This document shows, piece by piece, positions 17,021 through 25,622 of a DNA stretch of 64,000 nt. Under the pieces are notes generated by a model. The model was not told the DNA's origin. It did no database searches and worked only from the letters and a program-made list of their open reading frames with translations. This DNA comes from Burkholderiales bacterium (GTDB lineage Bacteria > Pseudomonadota > Gammaproteobacteria > Burkholderiales > SG8-39). The translations under genes and the position numbers were made by a program. The DNA is taken from the NCBI GenBank assembly GCA_014860445.1, contig JACZJT010000069.1, forward strand, positions 29,134-93,133, written 5' to 3'. Positions within the stretch are counted from its first letter, which is position 1. Each line of letters starts with the position of its first letter.

Positions 17021-17545
17021 TCAGGGCGTCGTCGCCGCCCCTGCGCCCAGCGCGCGCTGCATCAACACGGAATCGAGCCAGCGTCCGAACTTGTAGCCGA
17101 CGCTGTCGAGATTGCCGATCACACGAAAGCCGGCGGCGCGATGCAGTTCGATCGAGCCGGTATGCGCGGAATCGCCGATGACCGCGATCATTTGCCGAAA
17201 GCCCAGCCTGCTTGATTCGGCGATCAGATGATCGAGCAGCGCCCGGCCCACGCCGCGGCGGTGTAGCTCCGGATCGACATAGACCGCGTTCTCGACCGTG
17301 TAACGATAAGCAGGTCTGGTGCGGTAGTGTCCGACGTACGCATAGCCCAGCAGCACGCCGTCGCGCTCGGCCGCAATATAGGGAAAGCCGCCATCGATCA
17401 GCGCGCGCCGGCGCCGCGCCATTTCCTGCTCGTCCGGCGCGTCGATTTCAAACGAGGCGGTGCCGTGCACGACCGCATGGGCGTAGATTCGGGTGATGGC
17501 GGGAATGTCCGCAGGCGTGGACGGACGGAGTGTGAGCTGCATCAT
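17021..17545 (-). CDS. GNAT N-acetyltransferase, phosphinothricin-acetyltransferase-like
   Basis: 174 residues of the Pat/YncA subgroup. It begins with the typical TLRPSTPADIPAITRIYAHAV and contains the acetyl-CoA site YVDPELHRRGVGRALL (Q/RxxGxG/A pattern) and a later HRAAGF. Such enzymes acetylate amines such as methionine derivatives or glufosinate. It is followed by nothing on the same strand and preceded, 17 bp away, by a second, unrelated GNAT gene, so both may share a promoter. Confidence 0.85.
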   Translation of the reverse strand: MMQLTLRPSTPADIPAITRIYAHAVVHGTASFEIDAPDEQEMARRRRALIDGGFPYIAAERDGVLLGYAYVGHYRTRPAYRYTVENAVYVDPELHRRGVGRALLDHLIAESSRLGFRQMIAVIGDSAHTGSIELHRAAGFRVIGNLDSVGYKFGRWLDSVLMQRALGAGAATTP

Positions 17546-17562
17546 CGGCCCGCCAACGGAAA

Positions 17563-18207
17563 TCAGCCGCGCGATCCGGGCCGGGGTGCCCCGGGGCGAT
17601 ACAGCGGGTTCAGCCATACGATCAGGGCGGCATAGCCGCAGGACTCGACGTCGTCGGGCAGATAGCCCTCGATCACGCCGCAGAACTGGAATCCTTCGAG
17701 CAGCTGAAAGCGCAGCACCGGGTCGTTGATGTCGCCCCAGATCACTTTCATGGCGTAGGTGGCCGCGCTCATCTTTTGCGCATGCTTGTGATAACCGGGC
17801 AGCCGGCCGGCCGCGATAATGCGCTTCAGTTTGAGCTCGCGGCACAGCCGCCGCCGCGCCGCATAGAGCGTGCGCCCGATGCCGCGGCGGCGCACCGTGG
17901 GATCGACGAACACCTCGGCGCCGTACAGGGTTTTGCCGTCGGGGTCGTGGTTGCCGAACACACCGTTTCCGGTCACTTCCTTCCAGTCGTGCGACAGGCC
18001 GTAATCGTCCCAGCTCACGATGAGCGAGCTTGCCGCGCCGACGATTTTGCCGTCGAGCAGGGCGACAAACTGCCCGGCCGGAAAGATTTCCAGCTGTTGC
18101 TCGAAATGCGCGGACGACCACGGCGGGATGGTCGGATAGATGCGCTTTTGCAGCTCGCGTATCCCATCGATATCACCGCTGCCGGTATTGCGTACGATGA
18201 CGGACAT
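17563..18207 (-). CDS. GNAT N-acetyltransferase of the YhcX N-domain type
   Basis: 214 residues with AAGGAGG seven bases before the ATG. The acetyl-CoA loop is VDPTVRRRGIGRTLYAARR. The C-terminal part (AAGRLPGYHKHAQKMSAATY, then DPVLRFQLLEGFQFCGVIEGYLPDDVESCGYAALIVWLNPLY) resembles the N-terminal acetyltransferase domain of B. subtilis YhcX, which as I recall is fused to a carbon-nitrogen hydrolase. Here that hydrolase is encoded next door on the opposite strand. The substrate is unknown. Confidence 0.82.
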   Translation of the reverse strand: MSVIVRNTGSGDIDGIRELQKRIYPTIPPWSSAHFEQQLEIFPAGQFVALLDGKIVGAASSLIVSWDDYGLSHDWKEVTGNGVFGNHDPDGKTLYGAEVFVDPTVRRRGIGRTLYAARRRLCRELKLKRIIAAGRLPGYHKHAQKMSAATYAMKVIWGDINDPVLRFQLLEGFQFCGVIEGYLPDDVESCGYAALIVWLNPLYRPGAPRPGSRG

Positions 18208-18351
18208 GGTCCCTGCCTCCTTGAAGAGCGACGCGATCCCCGAACCCATCCGTCGCCCGCCGTTTCGCAGTATACAATTCAGGCTGTGTTGCCGTCTTTT
18301 CTGGGCGGGAAGCCGGCCGGGACCTGGTATGGATGAAAGGAAAAGCCGAAT

Positions 18352-19254
18352 ATGACCGAAGCCCAGTACATACCGAAACAGCAGGTCGTGCGCATCGCCG
18401 CCGTGCAGTATCTGCTGCGCTCGATCCACGACTGGAGCGGTTTCGAGGACCAGGTGCGCTTCGTCATCCAGGCCGCGGGAGACTATAAGCCGCAGTTCGT
18501 GCTGCTGCCGGAAATCTTCACCACCCAGTTGTTGTCGTTCATGGACACTTCGGACCTGCGCAAGGCCGTGCGCAACATGAACGATTACACCGCGCGCTAC
18601 ATCGAGCTGTTCAAGGACCTGGCGCGGAAATGGAACGTGCATATCATTGCCGGCAGCCATCCCACCGTCAAGAAAGGCAGCCTGCGCAACGTCGCTTATC
18701 TGTTCACGCCCCATGGCAGGGTCTTCGAGCAGGAAAAAATCCACCGCACCCGCTGGGAGAAGGAAAAGTGGGACAGCGATCCGGGCGAGCAGTTGCGCGT
18801 GTTCGACACGCCGCACGGCAGAATCGCCATACTCATATGCTACGACGTCGAGTTTCCGGAACTCGCGCGCAAGGTGTGCGAACTGGGCATCGACATACTG
18901 TTCGTGCCTTCCTGCACGGACGACCGCCAGGGCTACTGGCGCGTGCGCTACTGCTGCCACGCGCGCGCGATCGAAAACCAGATCTTCGTGGCGCTTACCA
19001 GCACGGTGGGCAATCTGCCGGTCGAGGGCCTGGGGCTCAACTACGGCCAGGCGGCGATCATCACGCCCTCTGATTTTCCGTTCGCGCGCGACGGGATCGC
19101 CGCCGAGGGCGAGCCCAACATCGAGCAGATCGTGGTGGCAGACGTGGATTTGCGCAAGCTCGTGGACAACCGGATCAGCGGCACGACGATACCGTTGCAC
19201 GACAAGCGCGTCGAAGTCTACCAAAACGACGTGGAGATCATCTCGGCGCTTTGA
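18352..19254 (+). CDS. Carbon-nitrogen hydrolase (nitrilase superfamily)
   Basis: 300-residue amidase-like enzyme with an intact Glu-Lys-Cys triad: E54 (LLPEIFTTQLL), K129 (EKIHRTRW) and C163 (LICYDVEFPE). It matches the hydrolase half of YhcX-type GNAT-hydrolase proteins and faces away from the GNAT gene that would be its other half. It probably hydrolyses or transfers an amide or carbamoyl group; the pair may act on one substrate. The 144 bp between the two genes hold divergent promoters. Confidence 0.88.
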   Translation: MTEAQYIPKQQVVRIAAVQYLLRSIHDWSGFEDQVRFVIQAAGDYKPQFVLLPEIFTTQLLSFMDTSDLRKAVRNMNDYTARYIELFKDLARKWNVHIIAGSHPTVKKGSLRNVAYLFTPHGRVFEQEKIHRTRWEKEKWDSDPGEQLRVFDTPHGRIAILICYDVEFPELARKVCELGIDILFVPSCTDDRQGYWRVRYCCHARAIENQIFVALTSTVGNLPVEGLGLNYGQAAIITPSDFPFARDGIAAEGEPNIEQIVVADVDLRKLVDNRISGTTIPLHDKRVEVYQNDVEIISAL

Positions 19255-19445
19255 GCGCGATTCGGGCCGGGTCGAACCCGTGCCCACGACCAGTTCGGAC
19301 GAGCGCATGGAATTCACCCGGCTCGACATCGGTTTTTGCTGCGTGCTGCTGCGCATTCCTTGTTCTATACTTGGTGTACGCCTTGCGCTCTACGGGACGC
19401 GCAGCCAGTGTCCGATCGTCCTGTGCTTCGACGGAAAAACGCAGC

Positions 19446-21062
19446 ATGACCACACGCAGGCATTTCCTTCAGGCCCTCGCAGCCATTCCGACCGCACTCG
19501 CCCTGCCCGATACCTGGGCAGTGAACGCAGACACTTCGCGACTCGCGCTGGTGATCGGCAACGGCGCTTACCGCGACGCGCCTCTGGCCAACCCGGTCAA
19601 TGACGGGCGCGCCATGGCCGAACTGATCGGCCGGGCCGGGTTTACGGTCAGCGCACTGCAAGACGCAAGCCGTGCCGATATGATCACCGCAATCCAGCGC
19701 TTCGGCGATATCGTGCGGCGGCCGGAAACCCGCGAGGTCATATTTTATTATGCCGGCCACGGCGCCCAGCTCGACTGGCGCAACTACCTGCTGCCCATCG
19801 ACGCGGAGGTCAATAGCGCAGAGGAAATCAAGCAGCGCTGCATTGATCTGGGCCAGCTGCTCGGCGAGTTTGGCGAGGCCAGGGGCAAGACCTTCATCAT
19901 CATCCTGGATGCCTGCCGCAATAATCCTTTCGGCAAGACCTTTCGACCGCAGCAAAAAGGCCTGTCGCAGTTCGACGCACCGGCAGGCAGCCTCCTCGCC
20001 TACGCCACCGCACCCGGCCAGGTGGCCTCCGACGGCGCCGGCAAGAACGGCCTTTACACCGAGAACCTGCTGCGCGAATTCTCGCGGCACGGCACGCGCA
20101 TCGAAGACGCGCTGAAGCGCGTGCGCCTCAACGTGCGCCTGGCATCGCAGGGACTGCAGATACCCTGGGAGACGACATCGCTGGAAACCGATGTCTACCT
20201 GTTCAGCAACGGCGACAGGAAACTCTCCGCGTCCGAATTGGAGCAGCAGATCGAAGCGGACCTGGCCGCGTGGGGGGCGATCAAATCCTCGCAAAAAATC
20301 GAAGACTGGGCAGATTATCTGCGCAACTTTCCGAACGGCCGCTTCGCTGAAATCGCGCAGGTGCGGCTGGCGCGCCTGCTGGCCGCAGCGCAGAAGCCGG
20401 CCGCCGCCCCGGCTGCGCCGTCCCCGGTTGCGGACAAGCCGGCGATTGAAATCAAGGCGGGCGTGGCGGTGCCGCAGTTATTGCGGCCTTCGGCCAATCC
20501 CTACTCCGCCGGACACTATCCCCTGGGCCGGCACTACACGGTGGGCGATGCCGCGACCTATCGTGAATCCGACCTCCTTACCGGTATAGAGCAGCGTGTC
20601 TACACGCTGCGGGTCACCAAGGTCGACCCCGAAGCCGACCGGGTGCTGATCAATGATGGCATGGGCATCATGGATATGATGGGGAACATCATCAAGCAGG
20701 GCAAGAAGCGGTTCGATGCTCCGCGGCAGTTCACGCCGGCGGAGTTCCAGGTCGGCAAAAAATGGACGGCGGCGTTCGTCGCGACCAAGCGGGGCGGCGC
20801 CGCTTCCATTTACTTCGACGTTCAAATCGTGCGCAGAGAGAAAGTCAGCGTGCCGGCGGGAACCTTCGACGCTTTCCGGATCGAAGCGCGGGGCTGGAAC
20901 AATACTCGCGGCGGCCAACTCGATACAACATTGTGGCTGGTGCCCGGGGTGAATTTCCCGATCAAGCACGAAACGCTCACCCGTTCGAGAAACGGGCAGC
21001 TCAGAGACACCGAACGGCACGAACTGGTCGAATTGCGACAGCAGTTTTTCGAGGGCGGCTGA
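19446..21062 (+). CDS. Tat-exported caspase-like (C14) protein
   Basis: 538 residues. The N terminus TRRHFLQALAAIPTALALP is a twin-arginine-like signal. The caspase p20-like domain spans about 30-250 with the catalytic dyad H105 (YYAGHGAQLD) and C157 (ILDACRNNPF). A Pro/Ala linker at about 318-335 leads to a C-terminal region of about 190 residues rich in beta strand (YTLRVTKVDPEADRVLINDG, then TLWLVPGVNFPIKHETLTRS) that I do not recognise. Orthocaspases of this kind cleave after basic or acidic residues; the target is unknown. It is convergent with a FecR-like gene. Confidence 0.85.
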   Translation: MTTRRHFLQALAAIPTALALPDTWAVNADTSRLALVIGNGAYRDAPLANPVNDGRAMAELIGRAGFTVSALQDASRADMITAIQRFGDIVRRPETREVIFYYAGHGAQLDWRNYLLPIDAEVNSAEEIKQRCIDLGQLLGEFGEARGKTFIIILDACRNNPFGKTFRPQQKGLSQFDAPAGSLLAYATAPGQVASDGAGKNGLYTENLLREFSRHGTRIEDALKRVRLNVRLASQGLQIPWETTSLETDVYLFSNGDRKLSASELEQQIEADLAAWGAIKSSQKIEDWADYLRNFPNGRFAEIAQVRLARLLAAAQKPAAAPAAPSPVADKPAIEIKAGVAVPQLLRPSANPYSAGHYPLGRHYTVGDAATYRESDLLTGIEQRVYTLRVTKVDPEADRVLINDGMGIMDMMGNIIKQGKKRFDAPRQFTPAEFQVGKKWTAAFVATKRGGAASIYFDVQIVRREKVSVPAGTFDAFRIEARGWNNTRGGQLDTTLWLVPGVNFPIKHETLTRSRNGQLRDTERHELVELRQQFFEGG

Positions 21063-21075
21063 TTTCAACACCCCG

Positions 21076-21765
21076 CTAATGCGACATTCGGGCCGTCAAC
21101 CAGGCATCGAGCGCTTCGACATCCGGATTGCCGGGTTGTTTGCGCAGCATTTCCGCGACGACCAGCTTCATGTCGCGATATAGACGGAAATCGTACAGCG
21201 CCGCGTAGAGATACAGCTCGGGGGCGATGTCATTCGCAGGCATTTCCTGGCGCATCGTCTCGTAGGCGGATCTGGCTTGAGCGAGCGCGGTCTGCCGGTC
21301 TGTTCCCGCCTGCGTCTGATGTTTCGATAGACCGCGCACCTGCATTCCGCCAAGTTTTGCAATTTTGACGAGCTCCGGAATCCGCGTCATGCGTAGCGTT
21401 ACACCAGCCGGCAATTGCGTAATCCCGGGCGCCTTGCCGGCAATCAGCCCGGCTCCCGCCTTGCTTGCCGTAAACGTCGCCGGTCCGGTCCAGAGCTCCT
21501 GGCGCGAACTTTCAAAGAACGCGATTCGGACCTGTCCCCCGGCGGCAACGGTGATGCGATCGCCGTCGCGTAGTTTCATGAACGGTTTCACTTCGCCGGA
21601 CGTACCCGAGCGGGCCGTAAAAGTCGCGCGACCGGACAGCAGGTTGACGAGCGCGACATCGACCTCCTGAGCATGCGCGGCGCCGAAGGTCACGATGCTC
21701 AGGATAAAAAGCACGGAACCCAGATATCTTTTCATGGTGCCGGTGATGAGTACGGTTTTCGGCAC
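21076..21765 (-). CDS. Exported FecR-like protein
   Basis: 229 residues. I chose a GTG start because GAGGAGA lies 6 bases before it. The signal peptide core is YLGSVLFILSIVTFGAAHAQ. Residues about 45-120 (LSGRATFTARSGTSGEVKPF, LRDGDRITVAAGGQVRIAFFES) have the FecR-type double-psi pattern seen in surface sensing proteins. The C-terminal part is helical, TPR-like (LAQARSAYETMRQEMPAND, ELYLYAALYDFRLYRDMKLVVAEML). It ends 13 bp from the caspase gene and may be its functional partner. Confidence 0.62.
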   Translation of the reverse strand: MPKTVLITGTMKRYLGSVLFILSIVTFGAAHAQEVDVALVNLLSGRATFTARSGTSGEVKPFMKLRDGDRITVAAGGQVRIAFFESSRQELWTGPATFTASKAGAGLIAGKAPGITQLPAGVTLRMTRIPELVKIAKLGGMQVRGLSKHQTQAGTDRQTALAQARSAYETMRQEMPANDIAPELYLYAALYDFRLYRDMKLVVAEMLRKQPGNPDVEALDAWLTARMSH

Positions 21766-21833
21766 GCGTTTCTCCTCTATGATCACACGATGTGCAGGTC
21801 TGGCGGCGCTGGCCGGCCGCAGTCGAACCGATA

Positions 21834-22523
21834 CTAGCGTCGATCCGAGGCTTTAACCATTTCCCACCAGTAGTAGGTCTTGCTCCCGCTTTCCTGTGAA
21901 CCGCTGAACGTAGCAATCGCCTTGGCGAGTGTCTCTACCGGGATCGACCTGTATTTGTCCAGCGATCCCATCATGAGTTTGTCGAGCAGGGGAAGCAGGG
22001 GGAAAAGCATGGACTCCAGCGGCCTTCGATCTGCACGCTCGGCGATGATCATGCTGGGGCGATAAATCGCCAGGTCCGAAAATCCCAGCGCTTTGAGCGC
22101 GGCTTCCGTCTGACCTTTGAGGCGGGCGTAGAAGACCGACGAGCCGGCGTTCGCATTGGCGGCGGAGAGGTAGGCGAAGCGCCTGGCCCCGGCCGCTCGG
22201 CCTGCTCTGGCGAAATCCAGCACGTACTCGTGATCGATCCGGGTCATCGCCGCCTCGGAGCCGGCGATCCTGATCGTGGTGCCGAAGGTGCAGTAGCAAT
22301 CGTCGACCTGCAGGTCTTTGAAGCCCTCGGCGAGGTGGTCGAAGTCGACGACGCGATTCTCGAGCTTCGCGTGCTTCATGCTCGTATCGCGACGGCTCAG
22401 GGTGACGATTTTGCCGTAGGCCGGATCCTCCAGCAGCAGCGGCAGAAGTTTTTGCCCGGTTGCGCCGCTGGCTCCGAGCAGCACCGCAACTCTCGACGGA
22501 TGTTCAAGCGCTGCTGCTGACAA
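21834..22523 (-). CDS. NAD(P)-binding oxidoreductase-like protein (HTATIP2/TIP30 type)
   Basis: 229-residue Rossmann protein. The glycine motif VAVLLGASGATGQKLLPLLL lies at 12-31. Mid-protein it has FGTTIRIAGSEAAMTRIDHEYVL and the FAYLSAANANAGSSVFYARLKGQTE stretch, which contains the active-site-like Y-x3-K (YARLK). Similar to atypical short-chain dehydrogenases of the YwnB/TIP30 group. Starts at a TTG with GGGAGCAG upstream. Substrate unknown. Confidence 0.8.
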   Translation of the reverse strand: MSAAALEHPSRVAVLLGASGATGQKLLPLLLEDPAYGKIVTLSRRDTSMKHAKLENRVVDFDHLAEGFKDLQVDDCYCTFGTTIRIAGSEAAMTRIDHEYVLDFARAGRAAGARRFAYLSAANANAGSSVFYARLKGQTEAALKALGFSDLAIYRPSMIIAERADRRPLESMLFPLLPLLDKLMMGSLDKYRSIPVETLAKAIATFSGSQESGSKTYYWWEMVKASDRR

Positions 22524-22660
22524 GTTCTGCTCCCTATGCGGTTTTTGACAGGCGACAGCGGATTATGGTGGTCAAATGCATGCGGTGACAATGCATTTCC
22601 CGCTAGAATTCCTGCGGGCGCACTGCGCCCATGTCCGAATAATTCCGGGAGAACGCCAGC

Positions 22661-23359
22661 ATGATCAAACTGTATCAGTTTGCCCCGGCGTTCGGATTGC
22701 CGAATGCCAGCCCGTTCTGCATGAAGTTGGAAACGTACCTGCGCATGGCCGGCCTGCCGTACAAACTCGTGAACAGCGGCGATGTGTTGAAAGCGCCCAA
22801 GCGCAAGCTGCCCTACATCGACGACGACGGCACCGTCGTGGCCGACACCAGCATGATCATCGACTACCTGAAGGGCAAATACGGCGATCCGCTGGATGCC
22901 GCGCTGTCACCGCTGGATCGCGCCACGGCGACGGCTTTCCAGCGCCTGCTGGAGGAAAATCTCTACTGGGCGGTCGTGCACACGCGCTGGGTGCAGGAGG
23001 AAGGCTGGGCGCTGACCAAGGCGGCCTTCTTCGACGCGATGCCCGTTCCGCTGCGCTGGATCGTGCCCACGCTCGCGCGCCGCGGCATTGTGGCCGAGAT
23101 GCGCGGCCACGGCATGGGCCGCCATAGCGCCGAGGAGATCCACGCGATCGGCTGCCGCGACCTTACGGCGGTGGCGGATTTTCTCGCAGACAAAGCCTAT
23201 ATGCTCGGTGCGCAGCCCAGTTCCCTGGACGCCGCCGCCTACGCTTTCCTGGCCAACCTGCTGTGGGCGCCGGTGGATTCGCCGATCCGGCGCCACGCGC
23301 ACGGCCGGCCCAATCTCGAAGCCTATTGCCAGCGCATGAAGGCGCGCTACTACGCTTGA
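22661..23359 (+). CDS. Glutathione S-transferase-family protein (metaxin/Faxc-like)
   Basis: 232 residues. A thioredoxin-fold N domain (LYQFAPAFGLPNASPFCMKLETYLRMAGLPY) carries the Ser-Pro-Phe-Cys redox-type motif, followed by RKLPYIDDDGTVVADTSMII with the cis-Pro. The helical C domain contains LDAAAYAFLANLLWAPVDSPI. This pattern is closest to the Faxc/metaxin-like GST branch. ATG with GGGAGAACGCC upstream. It is the last normal gene before the integron. Confidence 0.85.
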   Translation: MIKLYQFAPAFGLPNASPFCMKLETYLRMAGLPYKLVNSGDVLKAPKRKLPYIDDDGTVVADTSMIIDYLKGKYGDPLDAALSPLDRATATAFQRLLEENLYWAVVHTRWVQEEGWALTKAAFFDAMPVPLRWIVPTLARRGIVAEMRGHGMGRHSAEEIHAIGCRDLTAVADFLADKAYMLGAQPSSLDAAAYAFLANLLWAPVDSPIRRHAHGRPNLEAYCQRMKARYYA

Positions 23360-23424
23360 ATCGACGAATATCTATGGAATTGGAATTAGCGAAATCCAGA
23401 TATCTAGCCATATTCCAGGCATCT

Positions 23425-23446
23425 TCTATATCGTTATCGATATAGA
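23425..23446. terminator. Perfect AT-rich inverted repeat after the GST gene
   Basis: TCTATATCG and CGATATAGA are perfect 9-base arms around TTAT, in an unusually AT-rich 90-bp patch between the GST gene and the uvrA remnant. It may be a terminator or a protein-binding site at the left edge of the integron. Confidence 0.45.
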
Positions 23447-23450
23447 GGCT

Positions 23451-23645
23451 TCAAGCCGCCTTCTTTTTCCCGAGCACGGTTTTCAGGTATTGGCCGGTAT
23501 AACTCGCCGGGTTCTCGGCCACGTCCTCGGGCGTGCCCTGGGCGATGACCTGCCCGCCGCTGTCGCCCGGATCGTCTTCGAGCAGAGTCTTGCGTTTGTG
23601 CGACTCGTTGGGCGCCGCGTTGCAGGATTCGTGCGCCTGTAAGCG
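23451..23645 (-). pseudogene. Internally deleted uvrA 3' remnant
   Basis: On the minus strand the last 38 codons before the stop read [20 protein letters not shown] and end VLGKKKAA, matching the last residues of the complete UvrA encoded at 34347-37175 ([14 protein letters not shown]). Upstream of these, [11 protein letters not shown] and KRKTLLE match UvrA near residues 790-811 ([19 protein letters not shown]). About 90 residues of UvrA between the two blocks are missing. The many third-position differences show that it is not a recent copy. It begins directly after the intI stop codon. Confidence 0.85.
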
Positions 23646-23647
23646 AA

Positions 23648-24757
23648 TCAACCCGGCCGCGATGCATGAAAGGGTTGCCGGTGCGCCACAATCCGGTCCA
23701 GTGGGCTGTGCACACCGCGCCCGCCCTTGTTCATTACGTGCGTGTAGACCATCGTGGTCTCAACGCTAGAATGTCCGAGCAGCTCCTGCACTGTTCGGAT
23801 GTCGTAGCCGTTCTCCAGCAAGTGCGTGGCAAATGAGTGGCGCAGGGTATGACAGCTCACGTGCTTGGTAATCTTTGCCCCGCTTGCCGCGAGTTTGACG
23901 CCACGAATCAGGTAGTTCTCATAGACGTGGTGGCGACGAATCTCCCCGCTAAGGGGGTCCGCCGATAGTTTGTGCGACGGAAAAACAAACTGCCAGTTCC
24001 ATTGTTTGCCGGCGCGCGGGTACTTGACATCCAGCGCGTGCGGCAGCTCGACGTCGCCGTAGCCATTAGCGAGGTCCTTCTCATGCAGCGCCTTGACGCT
24101 CAACAGATGCGCCTTGAGGGGCTCGACAACCACGCCCGGCAGGAGCGTCCGCCGATCCTTCGCACCTTTACCTTCCCTGACGACAATCTGCCTGTAATCG
24201 AAGTCCACGTCCTTTACGCGCAGCGTCAGGCATTCCCGAAGCCGCAGGCCAGCACCATAAAGCAGGCTCGCCATCAACCACTTGGTTCCCGTCATCCGGT
24301 AAAGCAGCGCGGCAATCTCCGCCGTGCTCAGTACGGATGGGACCCGCGCCGGGCGCTTGGCGCGTTCCACGCCATCCAGCCATGCCAGGGGTTCGGCTAG
24401 CACGTCCCTGTATAGAAACAACAGGGCTGAAAGAGCCTGATTCTGTGTGGCGGCCGCGACATTCCGATTCTTCACCAAGTAATTAAGAAACGCGGTGACC
24501 TCTGTGGCGCCCAGCTCGCGCGGGTGACGCTTGCCATGAAAATGGATGAAACGCCTGATCCAGTGAACATAGGTCTCCTCCGTGCGGAGGCTGTAATGCT
24601 TGAGCCGGATCGTATCCCGCACTGCGGCAAGCAAGCGCGGTGGTTTCGAAGCATTCAAAACGTTGTCTGCGGGAGCTTCGGGATTTGGCACAGTCGAGGA
24701 GGTATTGTGATTTCCAATCAATAGGCTTAACGTATTGATACCAATGGCGGATGACAA
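23648..24757 (-). CDS. intI: IntI integron integrase
   Basis: Tyrosine recombinase that inserts cassettes at attI by attI x attC recombination. The catalytic residues are all present: R172 (GAGLRLRE), a Lys near 197-200 (REGKGAKDR), H303 and R306 (HTLRHSFAT), H329 (LLGHS) and Y338 (TTMVYTHV). The extra segment that separates IntI from other tyrosine recombinases is present at about 244-262 ([18 protein letters not shown]). It reads away from attI, opposite to the cassettes, as in all integrons. The TTG at 24757 gives 369 residues; comparison with IntI1 favours a start near the GTG at 24691 (347 residues). Nothing suggests inactivation. Confidence 0.95.
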   Translation of the reverse strand: MSSAIGINTLSLLIGNHNTSSTVPNPEAPADNVLNASKPPRLLAAVRDTIRLKHYSLRTEETYVHWIRRFIHFHGKRHPRELGATEVTAFLNYLVKNRNVAAATQNQALSALLFLYRDVLAEPLAWLDGVERAKRPARVPSVLSTAEIAALLYRMTGTKWLMASLLYGAGLRLRECLTLRVKDVDFDYRQIVVREGKGAKDRRTLLPGVVVEPLKAHLLSVKALHEKDLANGYGDVELPHALDVKYPRAGKQWNWQFVFPSHKLSADPLSGEIRRHHVYENYLIRGVKLAASGAKITKHVSCHTLRHSFATHLLENGYDIRTVQELLGHSSVETTMVYTHVMNKGGRGVHSPLDRIVAHRQPFHASRPG

Positions 24758-24787
24758 GGCAGAAAGCGATTCAAGCCTCAGAAATGG

Positions 24788-24815
24788 TTGCCAAACTCAA
24801 ACCGTCAACTAAATT
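24788..24815 (+). promoter_or_regulatory. Candidate cassette promoter Pc within attI
   Basis: TTGCCA (24788-24793) and TAAATT (24810-24815) are separated by 16 bp and read into the first cassette. They match the sigma-70 boxes at 5 and 4 of 6 positions. Many integrons carry such a promoter in intI or attI to express cassettes that lack their own. Confidence 0.4.
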
Positions 24816-24850
24816 TGTCAACTAAAAATGTCAACCAAGTCAAGTTAGCA
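24804..24850 (+). other. attI-like recombination site
   Basis: Four GTCAA repeats lie at 24804, 24817, 24830 and 24839 (the first two as GTCAACTAAA, 13 bp apart), ending in the core GTTAGC with crossover expected between G24844 and T24845. This resembles attI sites, in which direct repeats of an integrase site precede the simple core. It lies 87 bp upstream of the intI TTG. Confidence 0.75.
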
Positions 24851-24863
24851 CTCAGGAAACAAC

Positions 24864-25526
24864 ATGACTGAATACTTAGCTGAACATTGGATATTAAGCA
24901 TCGTAGTCACCATCCTGCTTGGGGCTATTGGTAGCGGCTTATGGGATGCAGCATTAAAGCCGATATCTCTAAAGCTCGGGGGTCAGCTCTACACAGTTAT
25001 CACATTTGGCGCGAGACGCTCACGTGACAAGATATACAAGCGCGCTGCTATGGGCCACCACGAACTACCCAGCCTATATATCTTGCTAATCGTGATGGTT
25101 GTGGGTATTTCAGCTTTGGCAGCGACTCAGATGAGGCTCTATGTCCAGTTATATGCGCCAGAAATACTTTCTGTCCGATTGGTAGCGGGGTGTCCCAAGG
25201 AAGACGAGACAAAATTCAAAGAGTGCGTTCGAGAACAAGCGAAAGAGAAACTTGCCCCTGTAGTTCAGATTCTGAGCCTCATCGCAATTTTCATAACGGT
25301 AGTGATCTTTTATCGCTTTACTGCAATCAACCGGATGAATCTTGTCACCACTTATTACCAACAGTGTGTCAGGGCAGTAAGACCATTTCTTGACGAGAAA
25401 ACATTCAAAACGCTTGAACAGCAATACGCGCTTATGACTACTAAAGAGCACTATGAAGCGATTATTAGCCAATTGGCCACTGTTGCAAACGACAATAATT
25501 CGTCGCTTCCAGAGTCATACATTTGA
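24864..25526 (+). CDS. Cassette 1: membrane protein of unknown function
   Basis: 220 residues with three predicted membrane segments: WILSIVVTILLGAIGSGLWDA (about 8-28), LYILLIVMVVGISALAATQM (about 71-90) and VVQILSLIAIFITVVIFYRF (about 133-152). Between the last two is a loop with two cysteines (VAGCPKEDETKFKECVRE), and the tail is a helical cytoplasmic domain. AGGAAACAAC precedes the ATG, so translation needs nothing from outside the cassette. I recognise no family. As the first cassette it is best placed for transcription from attI. Confidence 0.75.
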   Translation: MTEYLAEHWILSIVVTILLGAIGSGLWDAALKPISLKLGGQLYTVITFGARRSRDKIYKRAAMGHHELPSLYILLIVMVVGISALAATQMRLYVQLYAPEILSVRLVAGCPKEDETKFKECVREQAKEKLAPVVQILSLIAIFITVVIFYRFTAINRMNLVTTYYQQCVRAVRPFLDEKTFKTLEQQYALMTTKEHYEAIISQLATVANDNNSSLPESYI

Positions 25527-25527
25527 G

Positions 25528-25608
25528 TGCTAACAAGCGCTTCGAGTGGGACGCTCCAACAGTCGGCTTCGCCGCCTGTTTCCGCGCCCCTCAAGCTAAA
25601 CGTTAGAA
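25528..25608 (+). repeat. attC site of cassette 1 (81 bp)
   Basis: Outer cores TGCTAAC and GTTAGAA, inner arms GAGTGGGACGC and GCGCCCCTC. The left core pairs with the cassette's own first bases (TTAGCAC). It starts one base after the ORF stop. Crossover is expected after G25602. Confidence 0.9.
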
Positions 25609-25622
25609 CTCATAGCGATATC

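Noticed and set aside
24660..24800. LexA (SOS) box controlling intI
   Set aside because: I looked for a CTGT-N8-ACAG type site upstream of intI and saw none; a weak or divergent box cannot be excluded without a matrix scan.
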